NCBI RefSeq assembly: GCF_022513585.1
Contig: NZ_JAKWBF010000010.1
Span: 1 to 64,000, forward strand
From: Gordonia gummivorans
Lineage (GTDB): Bacteria; Actinomycetota; Actinomycetes; Mycobacteriales; Mycobacteriaceae
DNA length: 64,000 bases
Direction of reading: 5' to 3'
Part shown: piece by piece, positions 32,286 through 40,184 of the stretch
Layout: each line of letters starts with the position of its first letter
How positions within the stretch are numbered: position 1 is the stretch's first letter
Position numbers and translations under genes: made by a program
The notes under the pieces: generated by a model
Database searches by the model: none
The model's input: the letters and a program-made list of their open reading frames with translations, nothing else
What the model was told of the DNA's origin: nothing

Positions 32286-33038
32286 TCAGAGCAGGATCGT
32301 CGCCACGATCGCCACCCCACACGCGACCGCGACCACCGCCAGCGCAACAAAATCCGCACGCTTCGGCCCCGATGGATACGCCGTGAGCCGGCCGGTGCCG
32401 CCACGCGCGGTGATCGCCTCGGCCATCTCGGCGCTGCGTCGAAGGGCCGACGACATCGCTGCGGTGATCATGTCCATGATCCCCATCTCGGCCGACGGAT
32501 GATCGGTGCGGCCCTTGGTGACCGGGCGCAGCTTGTGGGCGGCGCGCAGCATGCGCAGTTCCTCGATGAGCATCGGCAGACCACGCAGGCACAGCGCAAT
32601 CGCGACCGCCCACTCGTCGACGGGGAGCCGGAACCAGCGCAGCGGCCGCATGAGCCGCGCGAGAGCAGGTGCGACCTCGGCCATCGGGGTGGTCCAGATG
32701 ACGAGGATGGAGATCCCCACCAACACCAGGCCCAATGCCACGGCGCGCAGGAAGACCAGCACCGCAGGCAGACCGGCGAACGACGCGTTGACCGCGACCC
32801 CCACACCGATCAGACCCCAGAACCACCACGGCGGACGCGGCAACGCGCCCAACGGAATTCCCGCGGCCAAAGCGGTCAGCAACACGACCGCGGCCACCAT
32901 CCCGAGGGCAGGCCACGACGGCAGCACCCAGGTCATGATCCCCAGGATCAGCACGATCAGGAGTTTCGTCCCGGCCCACAGCCGATGCACAAACGAGTTG
33001 CCCGGCACCTGCCGAAGCGGCACCATCCGCATTGTCAT
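32286..33038 (-). CDS. ecfT: Energy-coupling-factor transporter T component
   Basis: 250 residues. Five or so membrane segments and the two coupling motifs (ARLMRPLRWFRLP and the later AEAITARGG) identify an EcfT/CbiQ protein. These insert between the ATPases and a vitamin- or metal-binding S subunit. The ATPase gene lies directly upstream (stop at 33081-33083), with three 23-bp repeats between. The pair resembles Rv2325c-Rv2326c of M. tuberculosis. No separate S gene is present here. Confidence 0.85.
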   Translation of the reverse strand: MTMRMVPLRQVPGNSFVHRLWAGTKLLIVLILGIMTWVLPSWPALGMVAAVVLLTALAAGIPLGALPRPPWWFWGLIGVGVAVNASFAGLPAVLVFLRAVALGLVLVGISILVIWTTPMAEVAPALARLMRPLRWFRLPVDEWAVAIALCLRGLPMLIEELRMLRAAHKLRPVTKGRTDHPSAEMGIMDMITAAMSSALRRSAEMAEAITARGGTGRLTAYPSGPKRADFVALAVVAVACGVAIVATILL

Positions 33039-33102
33039 CGGGCACCTCCGGTGCGTGTCATCGGAGACCTCCGGTGCGTGTCATCGGGCACCTCCGGCAA
33101 GC
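33034..33102 (-). repeat. Triplicated 23-bp stop/start junction in ECF operon
   Basis: Three units (33034-33056, 33057-33079, 33080-33102), differing by only a few bases. Each contains the minus-strand ATGA. The upstream ATPase gene stops in the ATGA of the third unit and EcfT starts in the ATGA of the first, so an ancestral 4-bp overlap was pulled 46 bp apart by tandem duplication. Confidence 0.75.
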
Positions 33103-35126
33103 GCGGCCCCTGCGTCGAGCCGACCGTCGACGAGTTCAACCCGCCTATCGCACACGCTGTCCAGCGCCTCGAAATCGTGCGAGATGATCACGATCGTCTG
33201 CCCGTCGCGTCGTAGCCGGGCCAGCAGGTCGACGATCTCTTGTCGCGCATAGGGATCGAGCCCGGCGAGCGGTTCGTCGAGAACCAGCACCTGCGGGGTC
33301 CGGGCGATCAGACCGGCCAGCACCACGCGGCGCATCTGTCCACCACTCAGCGCGTCGACGCCGGTGGTCGCCATCTCCCGGGGCAGGCCCACGAGTTCGA
33401 GCACCCGGGCCACCTCGGCCGTGCCCACCTTGTCGCCGCCGGCCGCCATGATCTCGTCGCCGACCGTCGCCTTCTGCAGTTGCAGCCGCGCATGCTGGAA
33501 GCCGAGTCCGACCTTGCCCACCTGACCGGTCACCGGAGCGCCGTCGAGCGTGGCCGTGCCCGATCCCGGCGCGATCAAACCTGCCATGATCCACGCGAGA
33601 GTTGTTTTCCCCGAACCGTTTCCGCCGACGATCAACACCCCGTCGCTACGATGCACGGTCAGCGAGACATCCTGCAGCGCAACCACTTCCCACGGCGAAC
33701 CCGCCAGATGCGCGTGCCCCACGTGGTCGAGCACCAGCAGCGGTTCCGGGGGCGCGTGATGGGGCCGCACGTGCAGCGTCGAAGCTGCAACGGGTTCGTC
33801 CTCGGTCACGCCGGTCGGCACCCAATCCGGTGCGTGCGGCACCACCCGACCGTCGAAGAGGTGGATGACGCGGTCGGCCCGTGCGGCCTCGGTTCCACGA
33901 TGCGTGATCAGCACGACCGTGATCCCGCGCCGCGCCGGCAACCCGGCCAGCAACTCCAGCAACTGTTCGCGCCCGAGCGGATCGACCATCGAGGTCACCT
34001 CGTCGGCGATGAGCAGAGCCGGATCGCGGGCGAGCGCGGCGGCGATCGCGAGACGCTGCTGCTGCCCGCCGGACAGATCGCTGGTCTCGCGTTGGCCGAG
34101 CCCGGCCAACCCCACTTCCGCGAGCAACGCCTCGACGTCGACGTCGGCATCCGCGGGAAGTCCCCAGACGAGGTCGTCGGCGACACGGGAACCCAGCATC
34201 TGGGTCTCCGGTCGCTGCAGCACCATCGCGGTACCCCCGCGCTGCCCGAGGCCCGCCAGTCCCGGCCGGGTGATCGAGCCGGTGGTGGGCGCCCGACCGG
34301 CCAGCACCTTGGCCAGCGTCGACTTGCCCGAACCGTTGGCGCCGACGATCGCGACGAACTCGCCCTTCTCGATCGTCAGGTCGACGTCGTGCAACACCTG
34401 GCGGGCACCCGCCCGGTAGGCGAAACCCACATCGGTGGCGCGCAAGGGCAGCGGCGCGATGTCGTGCTCGTCGTCGGACGTCAGGTCCGACGCCAGGGTG
34501 TCCTCGCTCGGCACATCCGCGAGACGCCGGATGACGGCGCCCAGAATCCACCACGCCACCAGCAACGACACCGCGGTTCCGACGGTGCCCGACACCCAGA
34601 TCCACACCCACCAATGCGACGCGAGGCTCTGACTCACCGTCTCCAGCCAGTCCCCCAGCCACGACAGCGGGTCCCAGCGGTGCAGCCACTTGGCGACACC
34701 GTTGATCGAATTGGTCATGGCCTCGATCGCGAGGTTGCGCAGCGGCACCAGGATCAGGAGCGCGATCACCGAGAGCCCACCGATCAGCGGCGACGCGATC
34801 AGCGTGGCGAGCAGGATGCTGCCGAGCCCCCGGCCGCGCCGTTTGAGGTCACCGACGATTCCACCGACCAGCGCAGACCCGACGACGGTGGCCATCGCAC
34901 CCGTCCCGGCCATCGCGAAGGCAACCAGCGTGGTCGCCACCGTTGCGGCGATGAGTGCGCGCGGGCGAGTGCGCGCCGCAACGAGCGCCAGCGGCACCGG
35001 AGCGAGCAGGCCGGCGGCCTGGGCCAGGGGGATGACCGCGGCAACCACCACCGCGGCAACCGTCAGACCACCGAAGATGGCGATGGACGCGATCTCCATC
35101 GGCCGCAGTGGTGGCGAGTTCTTCAC
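33081..35126 (-). CDS. Single-chain ECF transporter: membrane S-like part fused to two ATPases
   Basis: 681 residues from GTG 35126 (ATG 35099 also possible). Residues 1-210 hold about six hydrophobic segments, most likely the substrate-binding component. Two complete ABC ATPases follow: Walker A GANGSGKST with LSGGQQQ (about 228-430) and GGNGSGKTT with LSGGQMR (about 460-670), joined by a Pro/His-rich linker. A similar fusion exists as Rv2326c. Together with EcfT it would make a complete importer without extra genes. The substrate (vitamin or metal) cannot be told; no riboswitch was recognised upstream. Confidence 0.88.
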   Translation of the reverse strand: MKNSPPLRPMEIASIAIFGGLTVAAVVVAAVIPLAQAAGLLAPVPLALVAARTRPRALIAATVATTLVAFAMAGTGAMATVVGSALVGGIVGDLKRRGRGLGSILLATLIASPLIGGLSVIALLILVPLRNLAIEAMTNSINGVAKWLHRWDPLSWLGDWLETVSQSLASHWWVWIWVSGTVGTAVSLLVAWWILGAVIRRLADVPSEDTLASDLTSDDEHDIAPLPLRATDVGFAYRAGARQVLHDVDLTIEKGEFVAIVGANGSGKSTLAKVLAGRAPTTGSITRPGLAGLGQRGGTAMVLQRPETQMLGSRVADDLVWGLPADADVDVEALLAEVGLAGLGQRETSDLSGGQQQRLAIAAALARDPALLIADEVTSMVDPLGREQLLELLAGLPARRGITVVLITHRGTEAARADRVIHLFDGRVVPHAPDWVPTGVTEDEPVAASTLHVRPHHAPPEPLLVLDHVGHAHLAGSPWEVVALQDVSLTVHRSDGVLIVGGNGSGKTTLAWIMAGLIAPGSGTATLDGAPVTGQVGKVGLGFQHARLQLQKATVGDEIMAAGGDKVGTAEVARVLELVGLPREMATTGVDALSGGQMRRVVLAGLIARTPQVLVLDEPLAGLDPYARQEIVDLLARLRRDGQTIVIISHDFEALDSVCDRRVELVDGRLDAGAALAGGAR

Positions 35127-35363
35127 CCGATCCAGTGTGCCTGGTCAAGCAGACTGCCCCGCGCCCTGTCCGTCTACTGATCGGTTTACCGCGTGTAAAA
35201 GAACCGTCACAACCCGGTGTTTCGAGTTGTCCACAGTCCCTGCCGGAGGCATATTCACGAGACCGGGTTCACACCCGGCGCCGGGAGCGAAGCGAGCGGG
35301 CCGCATCGAACCGGGAGCGAGCGGGCCGAATGAGCCCCGGCCGCGCTGTGGAGGGAGGATCTG

Positions 35364-35885
35364 ATGCAGTCCATTCCGATCGGCCTCACCCCGTTTCATC
35401 AGGAGGGTCTGTTGAACGGGATTCTGATCTCCGGCCGCTGGCCCGAGTCGACTCTCGAGTGGACGCAGACGCTGGTCGCATCCGTCCGCATTGCCTGCCG
35501 CCCAGGCTTTCTGCCCACCACCACGATCTTCGGCGTGGTCGAGGAGCGGCCCGACGACGCGGAGGACGACGCCGTCGGCATGATGCTCGCCGTCGGCAAC
35601 GTCGTCGACGACAGCTTCATCGAAGCCGGACGCTTCCTCACCAACCCGCCCGCGCTGTTCATGCTGCATCCGCCGTCGCGAACCCGTCCGTCGTTGCCCG
35701 AATGCGCGGACGTGGCGTCGGGGTGTGTCCTCCTGCCCGGCCTGCCGGAATTGGGTCTGGAGCATCGGGCCGGATGGGCCGAGGCGGAGGCCGACGGCAC
35801 CGTGGTGAACCTGCGCAACCAGGTGGGCATCGACCCCAACGCCGACCCCGACACCGCTGTCCTGGCGATGCTGCTCGCGGCCTGA
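35364..35885 (+). CDS. Hypothetical protein
   Basis: 173 residues from ATG 35364 with a strong ribosome site (GGAGGGAGGA). It is acidic, with no signal peptide or membrane segment. Features are an opening MQSIPIGLTPFHQEGLLN, an aromatic-poor acidic middle (VVEERPDDAEDDA) and a C-terminal AVLAMLLAA. Composition and codon use match the neighbours, so it is a real gene, but no family is recognised. The 237-bp gap before it holds a DnaA-box 9-mer (TTGTCCACA, 35227) and two GGGAGCGA...GAGCGGGCCG direct repeats near 35285-35330. Confidence 0.7.
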   Translation: MQSIPIGLTPFHQEGLLNGILISGRWPESTLEWTQTLVASVRIACRPGFLPTTTIFGVVEERPDDAEDDAVGMMLAVGNVVDDSFIEAGRFLTNPPALFMLHPPSRTRPSLPECADVASGCVLLPGLPELGLEHRAGWAEAEADGTVVNLRNQVGIDPNADPDTAVLAMLLAA

Positions 35886-35979
35886 GAGCTTCCGAACCCG
35901 CGTTTCCGGGTCCCCGAACTTTGATTTATGTGCCTCCTACCTGCGGAAATGAGGCTGCGCGATGAGTTGCGCGTCGAAG

Positions 35980-35998
35980 TGAGGGTTATCTAACCTGG
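35980..35998 (+). promoter_or_regulatory. DtxR/MntR-like box over a -10 element
   Basis: GGTTA, TC, TAACC is a perfect inverted repeat inside a 12-of-19 match to the iron-box consensus. It also contains a -10-like TTATCT (35986-35991), 12 nt before ATG 36004. Control by IdeR or a manganese relative is possible. Confidence 0.4.
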
Positions 35999-36003
35999 CG
36001 AAC

Positions 36004-36708
36004 ATGATTGCTGCCCTGCTACTGAGTTTCGGCGTGATCTTCGTCGCCGAACTGGGCGACAAGTCACAGCTGATGGCGATGACCTATGCCCTCCGCTATA
36101 AGTGGTGGGTGGTGCTGGCCGCGATCACCGTGGCCACCACCGCGGTGCATGCGGTGTCGGTGTTCTTCGGGCACTTCCTGGGATTGTCGATCCCCACCGA
36201 TCTGATGTCGGTGCTGGCCGGTCTGGCCATGCTGATCTTTGGCTTGTGGACGCTGCGCGGCGATCACCTCGACGACGACGAATCGTCGAAGGCGAACCGG
36301 GTCGGCGCGTCGGTGTTCTTCGCGGTGATGTCGGCGTTCTTCCTGGCCGAACTCGGCGACAAGACGATGCTCGCCACCATCACCCTCTCGACCGGCCACG
36401 ACTGGCTGGGCGTATGGATCGGCTCAACGCTGGGCATGGTCGCCGCCGACGCACTCGCCATCGGCATCGGGGCGGTACTCGGCAAGCACCTGCCCGAACG
36501 CACCATCGCGATCGGCGCCGCCGTCCTGTTCTTCGGTTTCGCCGCCTGGCTGATCGCCGAGGGCCTCATCGGTGCGTCGGCGCCGGCCATCGCTGCGACG
36601 GTCTCTGCCACTGTGGTGATCGTCGGACTCGGGGCGTTCTACATCCATCGCGTTCACCGCAGTGAGCACAGCACCGAGGACGCCGAAGCCCGACCGATCG
36701 CTCGGTAA
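36004..36708 (+). CDS. GDT1/TMEM165-family (UPF0016) cation exporter
   Basis: 234 residues with six or so hydrophobic segments in two homologous halves. Both halves carry the family signature ExGD(K/R)(S/T): ELGDKSQ near residue 17 and ELGDKTM near residue 117. The family moves Ca2+ and Mn2+ against H+ and protects from metal overload, mainly Mn2+ in bacteria. A DtxR-like inverted repeat overlaps the promoter, which fits metal control. No yybP-ykoY riboswitch was found. Confidence 0.9.
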   Translation: MIAALLLSFGVIFVAELGDKSQLMAMTYALRYKWWVVLAAITVATTAVHAVSVFFGHFLGLSIPTDLMSVLAGLAMLIFGLWTLRGDHLDDDESSKANRVGASVFFAVMSAFFLAELGDKTMLATITLSTGHDWLGVWIGSTLGMVAADALAIGIGAVLGKHLPERTIAIGAAVLFFGFAAWLIAEGLIGASAPAIAATVSATVVIVGLGAFYIHRVHRSEHSTEDAEARPIAR

Positions 36709-36807
36709 TTGCGGGGGTTGCTGCCGAACCGGACCCGACGACTGTTTAGGGTGAGGTGATCGCGACCGGAAATCCGGTCTCATCGTCTCGAAAGGACGCG
36801 TAGAAAC

Positions 36808-37569
36808 ATGGACGTTTCGGGTTCATCCGTCTTGGTGACCGGTGGCGCTTCCGGCCTCGGTGCCGCGACCGCACGACGATTCGCCGCTGCCGGCGCACAG
36901 GTCTTCGGCCTCGACCTGCAGGCCTCCATCGACAAGGCCGCCCCGGTTGGCGGTGTCACCTTGATCGCCGCCGACGTCACCAGCGAATCCGACGTCCAGG
37001 GCGCCATCGACACGATCGCCGAGTCGGGCGCACCACTGCGCGTCGCGGTCAACTGCGCGGGCGTCGGATGGGCGGCCCGCATCCTGGGCAAGCAGGGTCC
37101 GCATGAACTCGATCTCTTCCAGAAGATCATCAACATCAACCTGGTCGGCACCTTCAACGTCCTGCGCCTGGCGGCCAACCGCATGCAGGAGGAGTCCCCG
37201 ATCGACGGTGACGGTCAGCGCGGCGTGATCATCAACACGGCATCGGTGGCCGCGTTCGAGGGCCAGATCGGGCAGATCGCCTACGCCGCATCGAAGGGTG
37301 GCGTGCACGCGATGACCATCTCCGCCGCCCGCGACCTGGCCCGGATCGGCGTGCGAGTGTGCACCATCGCTCCCGGCACCATCAGCACCCCCATGCTCGC
37401 CGGGGTGACGCCGGAGTTCCAGAAGACGCTGGCCGAGGCCATCCCCTTCCCGCAGCGTCTGGGCGAGCCCGACGAGTACGCGCAACTGGCGGAGTTCATC
37501 GTGACGCACAACTACCTCAACGGCGAGACCATCCGCATGGACGGCGCCATCCGGATGGCGCCGCGCTGA
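36808..37569 (+). CDS. Short-chain dehydrogenase (HSD17B10/3-hydroxyacyl-CoA type)
   Basis: 253 residues. Rossmann entry VTGGASGLGAAT (NAD-binding), catalytic Ser in NTASVAAFEG and the YAASK Tyr-Lys pair, with Asn in the NAVNCAG-like strand (VNCAGVG). The C-terminal NGETIRMDGAIRM is typical of the 2-methyl-3-hydroxyacyl-CoA dehydrogenase branch. Its likely role is oxidation of a hydroxyacyl-CoA in fatty-acid or sterol breakdown, using NAD. RBS GAAAGGA lies upstream. Not obviously linked to its neighbours. Confidence 0.9.
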   Translation: MDVSGSSVLVTGGASGLGAATARRFAAAGAQVFGLDLQASIDKAAPVGGVTLIAADVTSESDVQGAIDTIAESGAPLRVAVNCAGVGWAARILGKQGPHELDLFQKIININLVGTFNVLRLAANRMQEESPIDGDGQRGVIINTASVAAFEGQIGQIAYAASKGGVHAMTISAARDLARIGVRVCTIAPGTISTPMLAGVTPEFQKTLAEAIPFPQRLGEPDEYAQLAEFIVTHNYLNGETIRMDGAIRMAPR

Positions 37570-37627
37570 TTTGGGGAGTTGGGTGACCACTGCAGCGACC
37601 TCCGGAAATCTGTACCTGGGAGGCTGG

Positions 37628-37648
37628 CCAAGTACATAGTGCACTTGG
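37628..37648. terminator. Possible hairpin terminator between convergent genes
   Basis: CCAAGT (37628-37633) pairs with ACTTGG (37643-37648), with two further pairs inside and a 3-nt loop. It lies between the SDR stop (37569) and the membrane-protein stop (37690). There is no U tract. Confidence 0.35.
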
Positions 37649-37689
37649 TCGGGTTGAGGCGTACAGATAACCGACGGGAGTGGCGGTGG

Positions 37690-38808
37690 CTATCTCGCCA
37701 GATCCATCGCGTCGTCGGCGAGTGCTTGCGAGAGTCGGACGAGGGGTGCGGCGTCGTCTTCCAGCCCCACACCCTCGTCGGGCACGACGTCACGCACCGC
37801 GCCGCTCACCGGCTCCGTGGTGTAGGTGGTGATCGCGCCCCGGAGCATCCGCGCCTGCACCGCCGGCTCCGCATACTCGAAAGCCCTTGGCAGACAGGGA
37901 CTTATCTGGGTCAGCGCATCCCTGATCTCGACCACTCGACGATGCACGCGGGTGGTGGGGGTCATCTGTCCGGTGTCGGGTAGCACCACCTCGGGTACCG
38001 CGTCGGTCAGTAGTCGCCACAGCGGCAGGAGTTCGGTGTCGACGCGTCGCCGACGACGGTTGGCCAGAGTCGACTGCACTTTCGCATAGACCATCGGATA
38101 GCTGACGCCGACCAGGAACGCGACCACGCCGAGGACCGCGAGCACCCCGCTCGTACTCAGCAGCCAGGGCACGCGGAGGAATCCCGCGGCCGAGCCGATC
38201 ACGAAGACGATCTGCACCAGCGAGCCCAGCGCCAGAAGACCCAGGCCGACGACGAGCAGGCCCAGCGACACCCGCAGATAACCGTCGGCCTCCAGAAAGA
38301 ACTTCCGCACGTTGCGTACACAGGCGATGAAGCCATACGCGAGGTAGCCACTCGCGATGAGGAAGAATACCGCGAAACTCCAGCTCTTCGCCGTCCACTC
38401 GCTCATCGACGCGGTGCGGATCTCCACCGGGATCACCAGCATCGTGACCTGCAGCCCGATCAACGCCACCACGAGCGGCAGCGCCTCCATACCCGCGCGG
38501 CGTTCCCGCGACAGCTGCCCCGGGAAGAAGAACACCACAACGAGGGCGGCAACCCCGAGCGCGAGCAGAGCGTAGAAGACCACTCGAGAGGCACCCGTGA
38601 AGAGCGCCGCGTCGAGCGCTGCGGCAACCGACGACTCCGACACCACAAATGCCAGCGTGAGCGCGGTGATCGCGATCGTCATGGCCAGCGGCTGCAGCCC
38701 CCAACCCTGACGACGGATCTGGTCGAGTCGCCAGCAAAAAGCCACCGCGAAGACCACCAACGCGACGACGTTGACGACACCGATACTGACCGACACACCT
38801 ACAACCAT
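37690..38808 (-). CDS. Polytopic membrane protein (MAB_1171c-like), third gene of XRE-ImmA cassette
   Basis: 372 residues from ATG 38808, which overlaps the ImmA gene's end by 10 bp. About seven hydrophobic segments in the first 260 residues end in a basic loop (ANRRRRRVD), followed by a soluble C-terminal region of about 120 residues. That region holds ARMLRGAITTYTTEP-like and a final LSQALADDAMDLAR helix. The layout (membrane body, cytosolic tail) is that of the MAB_1171c-type putative transporters that follow XRE and ImmA genes in mycobacteria and relatives. Function unknown. Confidence 0.78.
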   Translation of the reverse strand: MVVGVSVSIGVVNVVALVVFAVAFCWRLDQIRRQGWGLQPLAMTIAITALTLAFVVSESSVAAALDAALFTGASRVVFYALLALGVAALVVVFFFPGQLSRERRAGMEALPLVVALIGLQVTMLVIPVEIRTASMSEWTAKSWSFAVFFLIASGYLAYGFIACVRNVRKFFLEADGYLRVSLGLLVVGLGLLALGSLVQIVFVIGSAAGFLRVPWLLSTSGVLAVLGVVAFLVGVSYPMVYAKVQSTLANRRRRRVDTELLPLWRLLTDAVPEVVLPDTGQMTPTTRVHRRVVEIRDALTQISPCLPRAFEYAEPAVQARMLRGAITTYTTEPVSGAVRDVVPDEGVGLEDDAAPLVRLSQALADDAMDLAR

Positions 38809-39311
38809 CCACGATGGCCGCCGAAGAGTTTCTGCAGCCCTCGTAAACCGTCGTGCGTTGCCGTTGTGCCCACCGCAGCACCGGCCTCTTCTGCCCAGCT
38901 CAGGATCATCGACGCCAGCATTTCCGCTTCCCACTCACGGTCGTCGGAGTAGCAGGTGTGACGCAGCGCGGCCTCGGATTCGTCGCGCGTCGGCCCGGCC
39001 TCGGTCAGCGCGGACAGGTCGCCGAGTACCTGGTGTCCGGCGATGAGATGCCCGAATTCGTGAATGACGATCTGGTCGCGATGCAGCCGGGAGGTGTTTG
39101 CCTGGTGAAAGAAGTAGTCGGCATCCGAGGCGACCATCCAGACGCCGTTGGGGGCGCCCACGGGGAGCGGATGCGCCACGAGATGGATCGGCCTGCCGCG
39201 TCGTTCGCCGTGGCGATCGCACAACTGGGTGACGTCGAGCGGCAGGTCGAGGTCGAGACCGCGCAGCGTGTTACGACACAGTGCGCGCAACTCACGAACG
39301 CTCCGACGCAT
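38799..39311 (-). CDS. ImmA/IrrE-type metallo-endopeptidase-like protein
   Basis: 170 residues. HEFGHL (residues 84-89) is the zinc HExxH site and REWEAEMLAS, about 40 residues later, supplies the third ligand. These are the marks of ImmA-like peptidases, which cut a partner HTH repressor on a signal (phage ICEBs1 ImmA, Deinococcus IrrE). An XRE regulator gene ends 26 bp upstream and a membrane protein overlaps its 3' end, so all three are one operon. It is small, with no extra sensor domain. Confidence 0.82.
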   Translation of the reverse strand: MRRSVRELRALCRNTLRGLDLDLPLDVTQLCDRHGERRGRPIHLVAHPLPVGAPNGVWMVASDADYFFHQANTSRLHRDQIVIHEFGHLIAGHQVLGDLSALTEAGPTRDESEAALRHTCYSDDREWEAEMLASMILSWAEEAGAAVGTTATHDGLRGLQKLFGGHRGWL

Positions 39312-39337
39312 GGGGTCCCCCGGGTCACCACATGAGG

Positions 39338-39916
39338 TCAGTCCTCGTGTGGTTGCCCGCCCACCACACGCAGCCGAGAATCGGCGGGTGCTTCGTCATC
39401 GGTCAGTCCCGCCGCGATCACGTCCGGCGGATCCTTGGGCAGACCCTGCTGCTCGCGCAGGACCTTGATCAGCTCGTTGACCACGGTCACCGAGTCGCTC
39501 GACAGGCCCGCAAGCCGGAAGGCGGCGAGTTGAACGTTGGTGTCGGCCTGCAGGCGCATCAGATCGATCTCGTCGCGAGTGCGCTGGGCGGCGCGATCCT
39601 CGAGGAAGTAGTGCACGTCGACGCCGAACGCGGCGGCGATGCCCTCGACCGTGCGGAACGAGGGCGACTTGGCCTTACCCGACCGCAGTTGGCTCAGATA
39701 CGACTCGCCGAGCCGGAATCCGCGCTCGGTCGACCGCTGAGCGATCGCCTTCGCGCTGTACGCGCGGCCGTTTGGCCCCGGCACCGTCCGAAACAACTCT
39801 TCCAGACGTCGCGCAAACAGGCCCGGATCGAGTGCAGCCTTGTCGTTCGACACCGCGATATCGGCGTCGGTGCGGCCGGTGTCGACCATCGGCTTCTCCG
39901 TCCCTCCTGCAGTCAT
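39338..39916 (-). CDS. XRE-family regulator, probable ImmA target
   Basis: 192 residues from ATG 39916 (GGAG upstream). Residues about 35-90 form a helix-turn-helix (YSAKAIAQRSTERGFRLGES then YLSQLRSGKAKSPSFRTVEG), followed by an alpha-helical C-terminus (DEIDLMRLQADTNVQLAAFR and VVNELIKVLREQQ) suited to dimerisation. The overall shape resembles the EspR type of mycobacterial XRE proteins. It heads the cassette with the ImmA-like protease and membrane protein. The divergent gap to 40185 is AT-rich and a likely operator region. Confidence 0.82.
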   Translation of the reverse strand: MTAGGTEKPMVDTGRTDADIAVSNDKAALDPGLFARRLEELFRTVPGPNGRAYSAKAIAQRSTERGFRLGESYLSQLRSGKAKSPSFRTVEGIAAAFGVDVHYFLEDRAAQRTRDEIDLMRLQADTNVQLAAFRLAGLSSDSVTVVNELIKVLREQQGLPKDPPDVIAAGLTDDEAPADSRLRVVGGQPHED

Positions 39917-40184
39917 CACAGAAATCTCCAAAACCCAAAATTTGAACTTGCAAACATTAAAGCCCGCAATGCAGCCCGATTGCAACGCTCGTTACGATCA
40001 GAACGTACCTGAAGGGATGCCCCGATGCGTGTCACCTCTCGCAATGGTGTAACGATCCAAGGTGTGGCGTTGTTCACACTTTGGGCCGACGAACGGTTGC
40101 AAGATGGCCGCATTTTGGTGACACCGTGACAACGCTGAAGTGAACATAAGGTACATACAGACACCATTCTACGCCGGAGGACGC

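Noticed and set aside
35127-35363. A riboswitch upstream of the ECF operon
   Set aside because: No conserved cobalamin, thiamine or similar core was seen on the minus strand; only a single DnaA-box 9-mer and short repeats.
35886-36003. yybP-ykoY manganese riboswitch before the GDT1 gene
   Set aside because: The short leader lacks the conserved folded core; a palindromic protein site explains regulation better.
37690-39916. Prophage remnant
   Set aside because: XRE and ImmA-like genes are phage-related in other systems, but no integrase, attachment site, structural or replication gene is present.
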